Notes: generated by a model not told the origin, from the letters alone. Numbered from the stretch's first letter, positions 8,890-17,640 are shown. The stretch is DNA of 35,531 nt from Clostridiales bacterium (GCA_003343885.1 QAKH01000083.1:1-35531), one strand, 5' to 3'. Numbers and translations are program-made.

Positions 8890-9619
8890 TTGAAAGATTA
8901 CCAGATTTTTATAAGCTACCGAAGAGAAGGCGGAGAAATGTTAGGTCAGTTATTGCATGACAGACTGACAGAAAAAGGATACAAAGTATTTTTCGATGTT
9001 GAATCATTAAGAAGCGGAAAATTCAACGAAGAGCTGTACAGAGTAATGGATAAGTGCCGTGATGTCATCGTAGTTCTTCCCCCCAACGCCCTTGACCGAT
9101 GCTTTGGAAAATTTTCTTACCGCTTATGCAGGCTTTGACCTGAAAACATATACCATTTTAATTGCAGTAATATTTTTTGCAGTTTATACTTTTGGCTTAA
9201 AGGGAGACTTTGAATACATCAGAAAAAAATACAAGGACAGAAACATAGACGAGGATTTTTTAAATCTTTCATCCGATGAGTTCACAACAAAGCTCTTATC
9301 AATGGAAAATACCGCTTCCATTATCAAAAACCGTGACCTGTCCTTTGAAGCACCGCCTATATACAGCGATTATAAAAGCTTCAACGGAATGGTTTACGGC
9401 TCTTTCGACGGCTCCTGTGTTGATTATCTGTATGTTGATTTTGAAGAACTTCCCCACCCTGAGGATTTAAGCATATCGTATAATGAAATTTGCAGAGATA
9501 AAATAGCCGACGGGCATCTTGTTAAAACCTTACACTTCACTTTCCCGGTAATATATGACGGGGAAAACGGTGCAGCTTTTATCAGGACTTATGGTGATAA
9601 GCTTTGTCAGAAGTATTGA
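8890..9619 (+). pseudogene. Broken TIR-domain protein gene
   Basis: The first part, from TTG 8890 (ribosome site GAGGTG 7 bp upstream), encodes a TIR domain start: KDYQIFISYRREGGE, then VFFDVESLRSGKFNEELY and VIVVLPPNALDRC. Coding then leaves frame near 9100 and stops at 9138. A second frame (about 9092-9619) continues with a membrane-helix-like stretch (TYTILIAVIFFAVYTFGL) and about 130 residues of unrecognised soluble sequence. The second half of the TIR domain, which in this family follows DRC and carries conserved acidic residues, is missing. An internal deletion with frameshift explains this best; two separate small genes are less likely. TIR proteins often degrade NAD or signal in defence, but this copy should be inactive. 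Confidence 0.6.
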
Positions 9620-9642
9620 TGTCAAAATCAGAAAAATAAATA

Positions 9643-9725
9643 CCGAAAAACGGCTTATTTACGCCATTTTCGGCATATTTCAAAACTGTAAGAAATTCCC
9701 CTCAGCAGACATTTCTGTTGAGGGG
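9643..9725. terminator. Two hairpins between the TIR pseudogene and the FG-GAP gene
   Basis: The first hairpin is CCGAAAA..GGC (9643-9654) with GCC.TTTTCGG (9663-9673). The second is CCCCTCAGCAGA (9698-9709) with TCTGTTGAGGGG (9714-9725), 12 bp with one G-T pair. They lie between two converging transcription units, where bidirectional termination is expected. The T-tracts are weak. Confidence 0.4.
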
Positions 9726-9819
9726 AACATTTCTAAGTGCAAGTATGTTTTCAGGGTCTCGCCAAATCCGTCTACAACCGGCACGGACCTTGGCAAAATA
9801 TATGAAAAATCAATTTATA

Positions 9820-11400
9820 TTACAAATCATAAACACATATTGCGCTGTGAAGCGTATTTATGACAATTTCATATGCGCCGTCACCGTCAATATCATCGAC
9901 TACCGGCGCTGCCATGGCGCCGTTTGGATACATGCCCGGCTCTTTTGTATCCGGCAGTTCTATTTTGTGCATAACTTTACCTTCGTAATTCAAAATGTAA
10001 AGAAATCCTCTTATATTTCCGTAATTTTGTGTGCTGTCAAAAAATGAAGTGAATATAACTTCTTGTTTACCGTCGCCGTTCAAGTCCTTGCATACAACGG
10101 GAGAAGCATATTCAAATTTTGGACTTGTTCGCTTAGTAAGACTGTACGGCCAGGCGTACGGCTCCTTTTTGTCAAGACCGAAGCAGTGTACTTTGCCGTT
10201 GTATGAATTAAATAAGATTTCAACTTTTCCGTCGCCGTCAATGTCGCTTATGGTCGGAGACTGAAATACGCCGGAGGCAACAGAGCCGTCGTTCTGGTAC
10301 AACGGTTTTCCCAGATCCATCGGAATAACTTCCCAATTATATCCTAATTCGTCATTTCTATACCTTGTTCTGTCTGCATTTAAAATTGCCACAGTCATAT
10401 ATTCCGTTGGCGGATATACCGGAGCGTATTTTCTGTTGCACATAATAGTTGTAACTATAACTTCTTTTGTGCCGTTGCCATCTACGTCATATACCTTGGC
10501 TTTTGCGTGTCCGAACTCGCCTTTATAAAGATTTTCTCTCAATTCGTTGCCGGTTACCGGGAATCCCCAGCCGCCGTTGTCATTTCTTATCTCGGACGCA
10601 TAGTCTTCAAACAGCGAAATCTGTCCCCATGATTTTGGGCCGAACACCGATTCATTTGCCATGTATGGGCTGCCGTCCGGCTCAAACACAGAAATAAAAG
10701 ACAGGTCGGAGGGAACGATTATTTCCAAAATATTGTCATTGTTGAGATCGGCAGTTGTTATTGTATCCATAAAAATTCCGTATGTCCAAGACACAGGATC
10801 TGAAGAATCCGGAGTTTGCGGCCATCCTTCGCGGAGAGTGCCGTCATAATTATATACATATACGCTTGTCGGTCCGTCAACGCCAAGACCGACTATTATT
10901 TCCTTTTTCCCGTCTCCGTCGAGATCGGCTACCTCAACCGAGCGGACTGAGGCGTCCGCGGGAGTTTGCGGCCAACCCGGCAGAAAAAATCCGTTGCTGT
11001 CCAAAACGGAGATAAGTCCGTGCCCATGGCCTGTTATTATTTCTTTTTTTCCGTCGCCGTTTATATCGTGGATTTCAATATCGCTCCAGGTATGCCCGTT
11101 GTTTCCGCCGACTTCAACAACCGGAGAATTTCTGTCTTTACCTGAGTTTACTCTCCACTTTATGCTGCCTGTTGCGGCGTCCAACACCGTTATTGAATAG
11201 TTTGAAAAAATAATTTCCTTTTTTCCGTCTCCGTCTATATCTTCAACAGCCGGCGAAGAATAATAACTTTCCTCAGTCCAATGTTCATATGATCCTGCGT
11301 TTTGATATTTTAATGTAGGATTTATGTCGTATGCGTAAGAAACAGGCGAGGACAAAAATAAGAATGAGAACGCTAAAACAAGTGATATAATCTTTTTCAT
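9820..11400 (-). CDS. Secreted FG-GAP/VCBS-repeat protein
   Basis: 526 residues. A signal peptide (1-23, ending SYA) is followed by a beta-propeller built from FG-GAP/VCBS-type repeats. Eight calcium-loop motifs of the DxDGDGxxE type begin near residues 54, 112, 159, 218, 305, 386, 439 and 503; the one at 218 (DLNNDNILE) and the one at 305 (DVDGNGTKE) are the least canonical. Such integrin-alpha-like propellers bind calcium and usually mediate adhesion or glycan or protein binding outside the cell. No catalytic domain or anchor is visible. It follows the SLH gene by 15 bp with a GGAGG ribosome site, so the two are co-transcribed, and the SLH partner may hold it at the wall (inference). Confidence 0.82.
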   Translation of the reverse strand: MKKIISLVLAFSFLFLSSPVSYAYDINPTLKYQNAGSYEHWTEESYYSSPAVEDIDGDGKKEIIFSNYSITVLDAATGSIKWRVNSGKDRNSPVVEVGGNNGHTWSDIEIHDINGDGKKEIITGHGHGLISVLDSNGFFLPGWPQTPADASVRSVEVADLDGDGKKEIIVGLGVDGPTSVYVYNYDGTLREGWPQTPDSSDPVSWTYGIFMDTITTADLNNDNILEIIVPSDLSFISVFEPDGSPYMANESVFGPKSWGQISLFEDYASEIRNDNGGWGFPVTGNELRENLYKGEFGHAKAKVYDVDGNGTKEVIVTTIMCNRKYAPVYPPTEYMTVAILNADRTRYRNDELGYNWEVIPMDLGKPLYQNDGSVASGVFQSPTISDIDGDGKVEILFNSYNGKVHCFGLDKKEPYAWPYSLTKRTSPKFEYASPVVCKDLNGDGKQEVIFTSFFDSTQNYGNIRGFLYILNYEGKVMHKIELPDTKEPGMYPNGAMAAPVVDDIDGDGAYEIVINTLHSAICVYDL

Positions 11401-11415
11401 TATATGTATCCTCCT

Positions 11416-12408
11416 TTAATTTTCCGCAACTGAGCTCTTACCCGTAATATAGTAGAGCTCGCCCTCGCTGGTTGTCTTAACAACTATGAAGGAATATTTT
11501 TTAGACGCATCAAGTCCATAAACGTACAGTTCGGAAATATATCCCGCAGCGCTGCCATTTATGTATTCAATATTGCCTTTTTGAAAGTAAACATTTCCTG
11601 ACGATTTTATTTCTTGTATTGCGCTCGAATTATTCTCTTTTATAAATATTCTTACACCGTAATGTTCTAAGGGTGCAGACAGATGTATCGTAAACTGCCC
11701 CTGCGATTGAGAAACGGTAATGTTTCCTAAGTTTTCCTCAACTTCAGGAAAAGAATCTGATAGAGTAACTCCGTCAAGAACGCCTAATTCTTTTGCCAAA
11801 GATTCATTTAAAGAACCTTCATCGCAAAGCTTTCGTGCAAGAGTTCTGTTTGAATTTTTAATATTTAAGCGAAGGGCGTTATAGCACATGGAAATCATAT
11901 CGCTTCTTGAAAGTTCGTAATGAGAAGCAATTTCCGCATCAAGCAAAGCTTTAGACTTGGAAAAAGCAACAGAATTGTCATAAGAAAAATCGCCCTGTGA
12001 ATCGTCGTAGCCAAGAACTCTTAAAAGCATTGTTGAAAATTGTTGAACGGTTGCAATATCCTCTGCACCGAAATAAGTGTCGCTCACTCCGTTTACAAGA
12101 TAATTCTCATACAGCCACCCTACGTAGTCAGACGCCCAGTCGGGAACATCGTTAAACGGATGAGGATTTTGCTGATAATGAGATTTTTCTTCTTTTCCCA
12201 GCATTCTTACAATAGTAGTGCAAATTTCGGCACGGGTTGCATTTCTGTCAAGCTCCAGTGATTCAATACTGAATTCAGTCTGCGTTCCTTTTAAAAGGCC
12301 GAGATCAAATAACACCTTTGCTTTTTCTTCAACAGTTTCAGCAGAAGCAATAGTAAATGCTGAAAATGCCAAGCAAAAAAACATAATTAATGACAATGCT
12401 TTTTTCAT
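11416..12408 (-). CDS. Secreted SLH-domain protein
   Basis: 330 residues. A signal peptide (1-23, ending ASA) precedes two or three SLH-like repeats over about 25-205: LDRNATRAEICTTIVRMLG, HPFNDVPDWASDYVGWLYENYLVNG and VQQFSTMLLRVLGY. The remaining 120 residues look like a small beta-rich domain with no known family. SLH domains bind secondary cell-wall polymers, so the protein should sit on the envelope. The start has AAGGGGGATTTT directly upstream. It is the first gene of a two-gene operon with the FG-GAP protein. The promoter is at 12502-12530. Confidence 0.8.
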   Translation of the reverse strand: MKKALSLIMFFCLAFSAFTIASAETVEEKAKVLFDLGLLKGTQTEFSIESLELDRNATRAEICTTIVRMLGKEEKSHYQQNPHPFNDVPDWASDYVGWLYENYLVNGVSDTYFGAEDIATVQQFSTMLLRVLGYDDSQGDFSYDNSVAFSKSKALLDAEIASHYELSRSDMISMCYNALRLNIKNSNRTLARKLCDEGSLNESLAKELGVLDGVTLSDSFPEVEENLGNITVSQSQGQFTIHLSAPLEHYGVRIFIKENNSSAIQEIKSSGNVYFQKGNIEYINGSAAGYISELYVYGLDASKKYSFIVVKTTSEGELYYITGKSSVAEN

Positions 12409-12501
12409 AAAATCCCCCTTAAAAATTCAGCCACATACAAAATGCGGCAGTCTGAATAAACAGTTATTCTGTAATAATTTCCTTTTTTTCACTGCCGGAT
12501 A

Positions 12502-12530
12502 ATTATAAACAATACCAAAATTAATTTCAA
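12502..12530 (-). promoter_or_regulatory. SigA-type promoter of the SLH/FG-GAP operon
   Basis: On the minus strand, TTGAAA (12525-12530) and TATAAT (12502-12507) with a 17-bp spacer, giving a leader of about 85 nt. Confidence 0.65.
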
Positions 12531-12659
12531 TAAATCCTGACAATCAGCACGCTTACAGTTATAAATAACCTGAAATTATTGCCGTAATCTGATATTCAGC
12601 GTGTTATCGGTAGTTATTCCTGATTTAGAACAAATTTATGTCTCTTATTTTCACCGGCT

Positions 12660-12736
12660 TTCTGAAAAAGCGATTGAGTTCTGTTAAAACATTATCGCCG
12701 AAACGCACCTCAACAGAAAGTACTCAATCATTTCAT
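12660..12736 (-). ncRNA. Candidate small non-coding RNA
   Basis: A good minus-strand promoter (12742-12770) would start transcription near 12735. Within a few bases the RNA enters a hairpin: GATTGAGT (read at 12722-12729) with ACTCAATC (read at 12672-12679), and an inner CTGTT/AACAG stem (12681-12685, 12712-12716). It is followed after two bases by TTTTT (12665-12669). The unit is separate from mgtE because the mgtE terminator lies upstream of this promoter. Only a 15-codon ORF fits, without a ribosome site. The function is unknown. Confidence 0.4.
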
Positions 12737-12741
12737 GAAAG

Positions 12742-12770
12742 ATTATACCACGAACTGATGCTATTGTCCA
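12742..12770 (-). promoter_or_regulatory. SigA-type promoter with no gene behind it
   Basis: On the minus strand, TGGACA (12765-12770), a 17-bp spacer ending TGG, then TATAAT (12742-12747). It drives the candidate small RNA. Confidence 0.55.
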
Positions 12771-12866
12771 CATTTAATTAAAACAAAATTGAAATCTGAA
12801 CAAGTTTGTCGTCAAATAGTAGGTGTTTCGCGCGTTTGACTAAAATATATATATAATCAAACAACA

Positions 12867-12896
12867 AGGCTGCGCCTGTCAACTCACGGCACAGCC
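12867..12896 (-). terminator. mgtE terminator
   Basis: On the minus strand, AGGCTGTGCC pairs with GGCGCAGCCT (one G-T pair) around a 10-nt loop. It starts 18 bp after the mgtE stop and is followed by TTGTTGTTT. Confidence 0.7.
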
Positions 12897-12914
12897 TATT
12901 ACTTTCTATTTATC

Positions 12915-14291
12915 TTATAGTCTTGCTGAAAGCAGCTTTATCGCAAGTCCAAAGTACACAAGCATAGCACAGACATCAACGGCTGTAGTAATCATTGGCG
13001 CCGCCATGACTGCCGGATCAAGCTTTAGCTTCTTTGCCGCTATAGGCAGTACTGCGCCGAGAGATTTTGCAATAATAATTGTAAGCAGCATAGCTATAGA
13101 TACCACAAGCGCTATTTTTATCCTGTCAGGATCATTTGTCATGAGCACGACTCGTACAAAGTTTATTGCTCCAAATAACACACCGACCACAACAGCCACA
13201 CGAAGCTCTTTCCAAAGTATTTTCAAAATATCTGAGCATTCCAGTTCTCCCGTTGTAAGTCCTCTTATAACAGTCGTACTCGACTGCGAGCCTGAGTTTC
13301 CGCCCGTATCAAATATCATAGGCATAAACGTTACAAGCAAAGGAATTGCAGATATCGTTGTCTGAAAATTTGTAAGTATGCTTCCCGTTATTGTTCCGGC
13401 AATCATTAGCACTAAAAGCCACAAAATTCTCTTTTTGACAATGGTAAACACGCCTGTTTTTAAATACGGCGTATCGAGCGGCTGCATAGCAGCCATCTGC
13501 TCCATGTCCTTTGTCGCCTCTTCTTCGATAACATCGACGATATCGTCAACCGTAACTATTCCGACAAGCCTGTTTTCATTGTCAACTACCGGAAGCGTAT
13601 TAAGGTCATATTTTGAGAACAGTCCTGCCGCGGTTTCCCTATCCTCTGTTGTTACGGCTTTTACGACGTTTGTTTCCATTATTTCGGAAATTTTGGTTGA
13701 GTCGTCCTTACACGCAAGAATATCACATAGCTCCACCACGCCCTCAAGAACCCGTGAAGGGCTTATGATATAGCAGGTATAAATGGTTTCCTTGTTTTCG
13801 GAAACACTCCGTAAGTACTTAATTGCCTCCCCCACCGTCATGGAGGCACGTATATCGGTAAACTCAGCTGTCATTATGCTTCCGACCGAGTCTTCCGGAT
13901 AGTTGAGAAACTGGTTGATGAGCTTTCTTGTTCCGGCGCTCGCATTTTTAAGAACTTTTTTTACGATAGTCGCGGGCATTTCCTCAAGCATATCTACCGC
14001 ATCATCGACGCTCAGCTCTTCGATAATACTGCCTATTTCTTCATCTGTTACGGAAGTAATAAACTTTTCCTGTGTTTCCGGCTCAAGGTAACTGAATACC
14101 TCGACGGATTTTTCCTTTGAAAGAGTTCTGAAAACCGGCATAGCCTTATCTACGGTTATTTCCTGAAGAAACTCAGCTATATCAGCTTCAGGCATCTCCT
14201 CAAGGATCGGTTTCATCATTTTGTAATTTCTTTGCTCGAGCAGTCTTTCGAGATTATCGAAAACTTCTCTTACTTCGACTTCATTTGTCAT
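12915..14291 (-). CDS. mgtE: MgtE-family magnesium transporter
   Basis: 458 residues, the usual MgtE length. It has a superhelical N-terminal domain (about 1-130, Glu-rich, with EEMPEADIAEFL and LEEMPATIVKKVL), two CBS domains (about 137-260, ending VDDIVDVIEEEATKD), a connecting helix and five membrane helices (about 287-458). The conserved pore segment PLLVTFMPMIFDTGGNSGSQSSTTVIRG is intact apart from small substitutions. In this family the cytosolic domains sense Mg2+ and close the channel when the ion is abundant. It is the last gene of the minus-strand run, 216 bp after mutS. Its ribosome site lies partly in a hairpin, and the region upstream can fold extensively (see leader). Confidence 0.93.
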   Translation of the reverse strand: MTNEVEVREVFDNLERLLEQRNYKMMKPILEEMPEADIAEFLQEITVDKAMPVFRTLSKEKSVEVFSYLEPETQEKFITSVTDEEIGSIIEELSVDDAVDMLEEMPATIVKKVLKNASAGTRKLINQFLNYPEDSVGSIMTAEFTDIRASMTVGEAIKYLRSVSENKETIYTCYIISPSRVLEGVVELCDILACKDDSTKISEIMETNVVKAVTTEDRETAAGLFSKYDLNTLPVVDNENRLVGIVTVDDIVDVIEEEATKDMEQMAAMQPLDTPYLKTGVFTIVKKRILWLLVLMIAGTITGSILTNFQTTISAIPLLVTFMPMIFDTGGNSGSQSSTTVIRGLTTGELECSDILKILWKELRVAVVVGVLFGAINFVRVVLMTNDPDRIKIALVVSIAMLLTIIIAKSLGAVLPIAAKKLKLDPAVMAAPMITTAVDVCAMLVYFGLAIKLLSARL

Positions 14292-14301
14292 TTTACATCT
14301 G

Positions 14302-14437
14302 TCCTTTCCTAAAAATTCTCTGATGATTTAGGAAAGCAGATCGGCTTGTGCGCTCCACAAAGACGATTTCGTACCTAAGCGCGCGCTTTTATTCGGGAAA
14401 ACAACAAGCGTTTTCCTAAGATATAAAAATTGCCGAT
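14302..14437 (-). promoter_or_regulatory. Structured 5' leader of mgtE (candidate riboswitch-like element)
   Basis: A perfect 10-bp stem, 14304-14313 with 14327-14336, covers most of the mgtE ribosome site (AGGAAAGGAC, read at 14301-14310). Just upstream, ATCGGC (read at 14432-14437) pairs with GCCGAT (read at 14340-14345). This encloses hairpins 14346-14360 (TTGTG/CACAA), 14363-14372 (ACGA/TCGT), the palindrome 14377-14388 and 14396-14416 (GGAAAAC/GTTTTCC). A closed multi-stem domain followed by a ribosome-site hairpin is the layout of a translational riboswitch. It does not show the conserved M-box (ykoK) sequences I know. The pairings are seen; function is inferred. Confidence 0.45.
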
Positions 14438-14507
14438 TCTACTTCGCCCCGGAATATCCACTTGTTTTTCCCCCTTACACATTATTTTTATAAAAACCCG
14501 AACGGCC

Positions 14508-17117
14508 CTATTCCACACCGCCCAGAATTTTTTTGATTTCATAAAACTTTGTCAGCGCCTCGATAGGCGTCAAAGTATTGATATCGGTTTTTTTGATATT
14601 CTCACAAACTTCGTCGTAAATCATACTTTTTAACGTCAAAGTTGAGTTGTCGCCTTCGGAATGTTTCGGCATCAGACTTTTCTTTGGTTCTACGCACTGG
14701 TGTTCATCAATGCTTGACAATATTTTGTCCGCTCTTTTTACCACTTCATCCGGCACGCCTGCAAGCTTTGCTACCTCTATGCCGTAACTGTCGTCCGTCG
14801 CCCCGCGCACTATCTTTCTCAAGAATATAAGCTCGTCTCCGCGTTTTTTAGCGACTATATTGTAATTGACTACTCCCCTGCACAAATCCTCAAGCTCTGT
14901 CAGTTCGTGATAGTGAGTTGCGAACATGGTTTTCGCATAAAGCTTTTTGCTTACAGTATACTCAATTATAGCTCTTGCTATGCTCATTCCGTCGTAGGTT
15001 GAGGTTCCTCTGCCTATCTCGTCATAAAGAATAAAGCTTTTAGACGTTGCGTTCTTTAAGATATACGCGCACTCAGTCATTTCAAGCATGAATGTTGACT
15101 GCCCTGCCGCAAGGTCGTCGGAGGCTCCGATTCTTGTAAAAATCTTGTCCACTACGCCGATACGGGCGCTCTTCGCCGGCACAAACGAGCCTATCTGCGC
15201 CATAAGAATTATAAGCGCTGTCTGCCGCATATATGTGGATTTACCTGCCATATTAGGTCCGGTTATAAGCATAAGCCTGTTGTTTTCGTCAAGATTTACG
15301 TCATTTGGAACGAACATCTCGTTCTTTAGATATCTTTCAACAACCGGGTGTCTGCCGTCATGAATTTCGATTACGTCAGAATTATCGACCTCCGGGCAGC
15401 AGTAGTTATTTCTTTTTGCTGCGTCCGCAAGAGAAATATACACGTCAAGCTTTGAAATAACATCCGCCGTTTTCTGTACCCGGTGAACTCTTTGCGCTAT
15501 GTATTCACGCAGTACCTGAAAAGCCTCATACTCGAGTGCACACACCTTATCCCGTGCGCCGAGAATTTTAGCCTCCATGTCTTTGAGCTCTTGCGTGATG
15601 AACCTTTCGCATCCGGTAAGAGTCTGTTTTCTTATATACCTGTCGGGCACCAAATCTTTATAAGAATTAGTGACTTCTATATAATACCCGAATACTCGGT
15701 TATACCCGATTTTTAATCCCTTTATCCCGGTGAGCTCCCTCTCTGACTGCTCAACCCCGGCAATCCAGCTCTTTCCGTCGGTTTGTATCGCGTTAAGCTC
15801 GTCGATTTCAGGTGAAAAGCCCTTTTTTATAAATCCGCCTTCGCGTATGGAAAACGGAGGATCCTCGACAATTGCCTTATCAATATAGTCGCCAATATCG
15901 TCAAGAGTATCAAGTGATTCGCAAAGCTCGCATAATTCCTTTGACTTCATACTTTCAAGCTGAGCTTTCAGCGGACCAAGAACGCTAATTGTCTGATAAA
16001 GCGCTCTCAAATCCTTTCCGCCCGCCGTGTTATATACAATTTTAGTCATAAGGCGCTCAAGGTCGTTTACAAAACTCAATAAATTCTGCATTTCCTCTTT
16101 TTCAATATAAGAGTCATACAGCTCTGCAACAGCCTGCTGTCGTTTCACTATTGATTTAACCGACATCAACGGTTGTTCAACCCATTTGCGAAGCAATCTT
16201 GCTCCCATTGCAGTTTTTGTTTTATCGAGCACCCAGAGCAATGTACCTTTCTTTTCCTTTGAGCGCATGGTTTCGCACAGCTCGAGGCTTCTTCTGGTAT
16301 TCACATCAATGCCCAAAAACAGTTCGTTTGTATAGTACTCAAGCTTATCGATATACTCAAGATCCATTTTCTGAGTCTGGCGGAGATATTCAAGCAGTGC
16401 GCCGAGTGCTACCATTACGGGACTTCCCTTATACAGAAGATTTTTTTCAAAAACCTCTTCTCCGAACTGTTTCACCACTTTATCAAACGACTCGGTATCA
16501 AACAGTTCCGGCTGGGTGTCGTCAAAAAACGCACCGAGACGGTCTTTGGCAAAGTTTAAGAGCTCCGGGCATTCGGTTCTGTCCGCGTTGACAAGCATTT
16601 CCTTTGGTGCGTACACAGCAAGCTCATTGAGAAGCTTTTGTCTTGATTCGTCGTCAGTTATCTGCGTTGCGTAAACCTGCGCAGTTGAAATATCGGCAAA
16701 CGCAAGTCCTGCGCTTGCGCCTGAAATGCACACTGCGCAAAGATAGTTATTTTTTCCTTCGGATAACATGCCGCTCTCCGTGACAGTACCGGGAGTTATA
16801 ACTCTTATAACTTCTCTTTTAACAAGTCCCTTTGCCTGTGCCGGATCCTCAGTCTGCTCACATATTGCGATCTTATACCCTTTTGCGACAAGTTTGGCTA
16901 TATAGCTGTCCGCACTATGGAACGGCACTCCGCACATGGGCGCCCTTTCGGGCATTCCGCAGTCACGTCCGGTCAGAGTGAGATCAAGCTCCTTTGAGGC
17001 GCACTTTGCGTCGTCAAAAAACATTTCGTAAAAGTCGCCTAATCGGTAAAAGAGAAGGTGATCCTTATACTGCTCTTTTATCTCAAAATACTGCTGCATC
17101 ATTGGTGTGTAAGGCAA
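14508..17117 (-). CDS. mutS: DNA mismatch repair protein MutS
   Basis: 869 residues, the normal length. MutS recognises base mismatches and small loops and starts repair with MutL. The N-terminal mismatch-binding FYEMFF lies near residue 28. The connector, lever and clamp domains follow. The ATPase has Walker A GPNMAGKST near 616, Walker B and signature DEIGRGTSTYDG, and the switch FATHYHEL. A helix-turn-helix tail ends the protein. The start is TTG 17117: GGGGGAG lies 6-7 bp upstream, and the N-terminus PYTPMMQQY aligns with B. subtilis MutS, whereas the next ATGs would remove it. It sits 30 bp after the ylbF-like gene. No mutL is in the window. Confidence 0.97.
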   Translation of the reverse strand: MPYTPMMQQYFEIKEQYKDHLLFYRLGDFYEMFFDDAKCASKELDLTLTGRDCGMPERAPMCGVPFHSADSYIAKLVAKGYKIAICEQTEDPAQAKGLVKREVIRVITPGTVTESGMLSEGKNNYLCAVCISGASAGLAFADISTAQVYATQITDDESRQKLLNELAVYAPKEMLVNADRTECPELLNFAKDRLGAFFDDTQPELFDTESFDKVVKQFGEEVFEKNLLYKGSPVMVALGALLEYLRQTQKMDLEYIDKLEYYTNELFLGIDVNTRRSLELCETMRSKEKKGTLLWVLDKTKTAMGARLLRKWVEQPLMSVKSIVKRQQAVAELYDSYIEKEEMQNLLSFVNDLERLMTKIVYNTAGGKDLRALYQTISVLGPLKAQLESMKSKELCELCESLDTLDDIGDYIDKAIVEDPPFSIREGGFIKKGFSPEIDELNAIQTDGKSWIAGVEQSERELTGIKGLKIGYNRVFGYYIEVTNSYKDLVPDRYIRKQTLTGCERFITQELKDMEAKILGARDKVCALEYEAFQVLREYIAQRVHRVQKTADVISKLDVYISLADAAKRNNYCCPEVDNSDVIEIHDGRHPVVERYLKNEMFVPNDVNLDENNRLMLITGPNMAGKSTYMRQTALIILMAQIGSFVPAKSARIGVVDKIFTRIGASDDLAAGQSTFMLEMTECAYILKNATSKSFILYDEIGRGTSTYDGMSIARAIIEYTVSKKLYAKTMFATHYHELTELEDLCRGVVNYNIVAKKRGDELIFLRKIVRGATDDSYGIEVAKLAGVPDEVVKRADKILSSIDEHQCVEPKKSLMPKHSEGDNSTLTLKSMIYDEVCENIKKTDINTLTPIEALTKFYEIKKILGGVE

Positions 17118-17147
17118 ATCTCACTCCCCCTTTCCACAAAAATTAAA

Positions 17148-17585
17148 TTAGTGGCACCCACTGCAGCGTGAGCAGTCGTGTGTACAGCTCTGAGTCCCGT
17201 CAGAAGCGTTTCCTCCCTCGGAGGCTGTATATTCCTCTGCTCCGATATAGGAAGAAATAGTCATATTTACGGCTGTCATCAGCAGGTTCAAATCTTCTTC
17301 AGCCTTTGAGTAAGCTTTCATATCCGGAACTTCCGTTATTTCCTTATAAAGCACTTCAAGCCTTGCCTCAAGGACCTCAACAACGTGCTCATCCGGATTT
17401 TCTTTCTCTTTTTCTATATCCAGCACGCTTTTCTGAACCTTAAATTCATCAAGCTTTTCCTTTAAAGCTGTATTTTTCCGCATAGCGTCGCGAGTATCGC
17501 AGAAAGCCTTATACTCATCACAGTTTTTCAAGGCTTCTCCGAGACTGCGTGCAAGCGATATTATTTCGTTATTTGTTTCACTCAT
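17148..17585 (-). CDS. YlbF/YmcA-family protein with Cys-rich tail
   Basis: 145 residues, mostly helical. The body matches the Com_YlbF family (IISLARSLGEALKNCDEYKAF; then KYITEV-like and AEEDLNLLMTAVN segments). In Bacillus, YlbF and YmcA form the Y-complex with YaaT, which affects RNase Y processing of mRNAs, and the complex carries Fe-S clusters. The last 15 residues here hold CTHDCSRCSGC (C-x3-C-x2-C-x2-C), a plausible metal or Fe-S ligand set. The neighbours miaB upstream and mutS downstream match the Bacillus ymcA context, which favours a ymcA (ricA) counterpart, but the family alone does not separate YlbF from YmcA. Confidence 0.82.
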   Translation of the reverse strand: MSETNNEIISLARSLGEALKNCDEYKAFCDTRDAMRKNTALKEKLDEFKVQKSVLDIEKEKENPDEHVVEVLEARLEVLYKEITEVPDMKAYSKAEEDLNLLMTAVNMTISSYIGAEEYTASEGGNASDGTQSCTHDCSRCSGCH

Positions 17586-17612
17586 TATTTTTACCTCTTA
17601 TCATTTTTGGCG

Positions 17613-17631
17613 GCGCGCTAAAATCGCGCGC
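17613..17631 (-). other. Intercistronic GC hairpin between miaB and the ylbF-like gene
   Basis: GCGCGC (17613-17618) pairs with GCGCGC (17626-17631) around a 7-nt loop, without a T-tract on the minus strand. It is more likely an mRNA processing or stability hairpin than a terminator. Confidence 0.35.
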
Positions 17632-17640
17632 AAACTTAAT

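Larger units (their letters stand above)
12409..12914. other. 506-bp gene-free stretch between the SLH gene and mgtE
   Basis: No convincing coding frame. It holds, from left to right, the SLH operon leader and promoter (12502-12530), a candidate small-RNA unit (about 12660-12770) and the mgtE terminator (12867-12896). The rest is AT-rich and featureless. Confidence 0.7.

Noticed and set aside
12813..12841. GTCAAA and TTTGAC pieces downstream of mgtE as a CtsR site
   Set aside because: They form an inverted pair 18 bp apart, not the direct heptad repeat with a 3-base spacer that CtsR needs.
14302..14507. M-box (ykoK) magnesium riboswitch before mgtE
   Set aside because: The position and target gene fit, but I do not find the conserved M-box core sequences, so I only report a structured leader.
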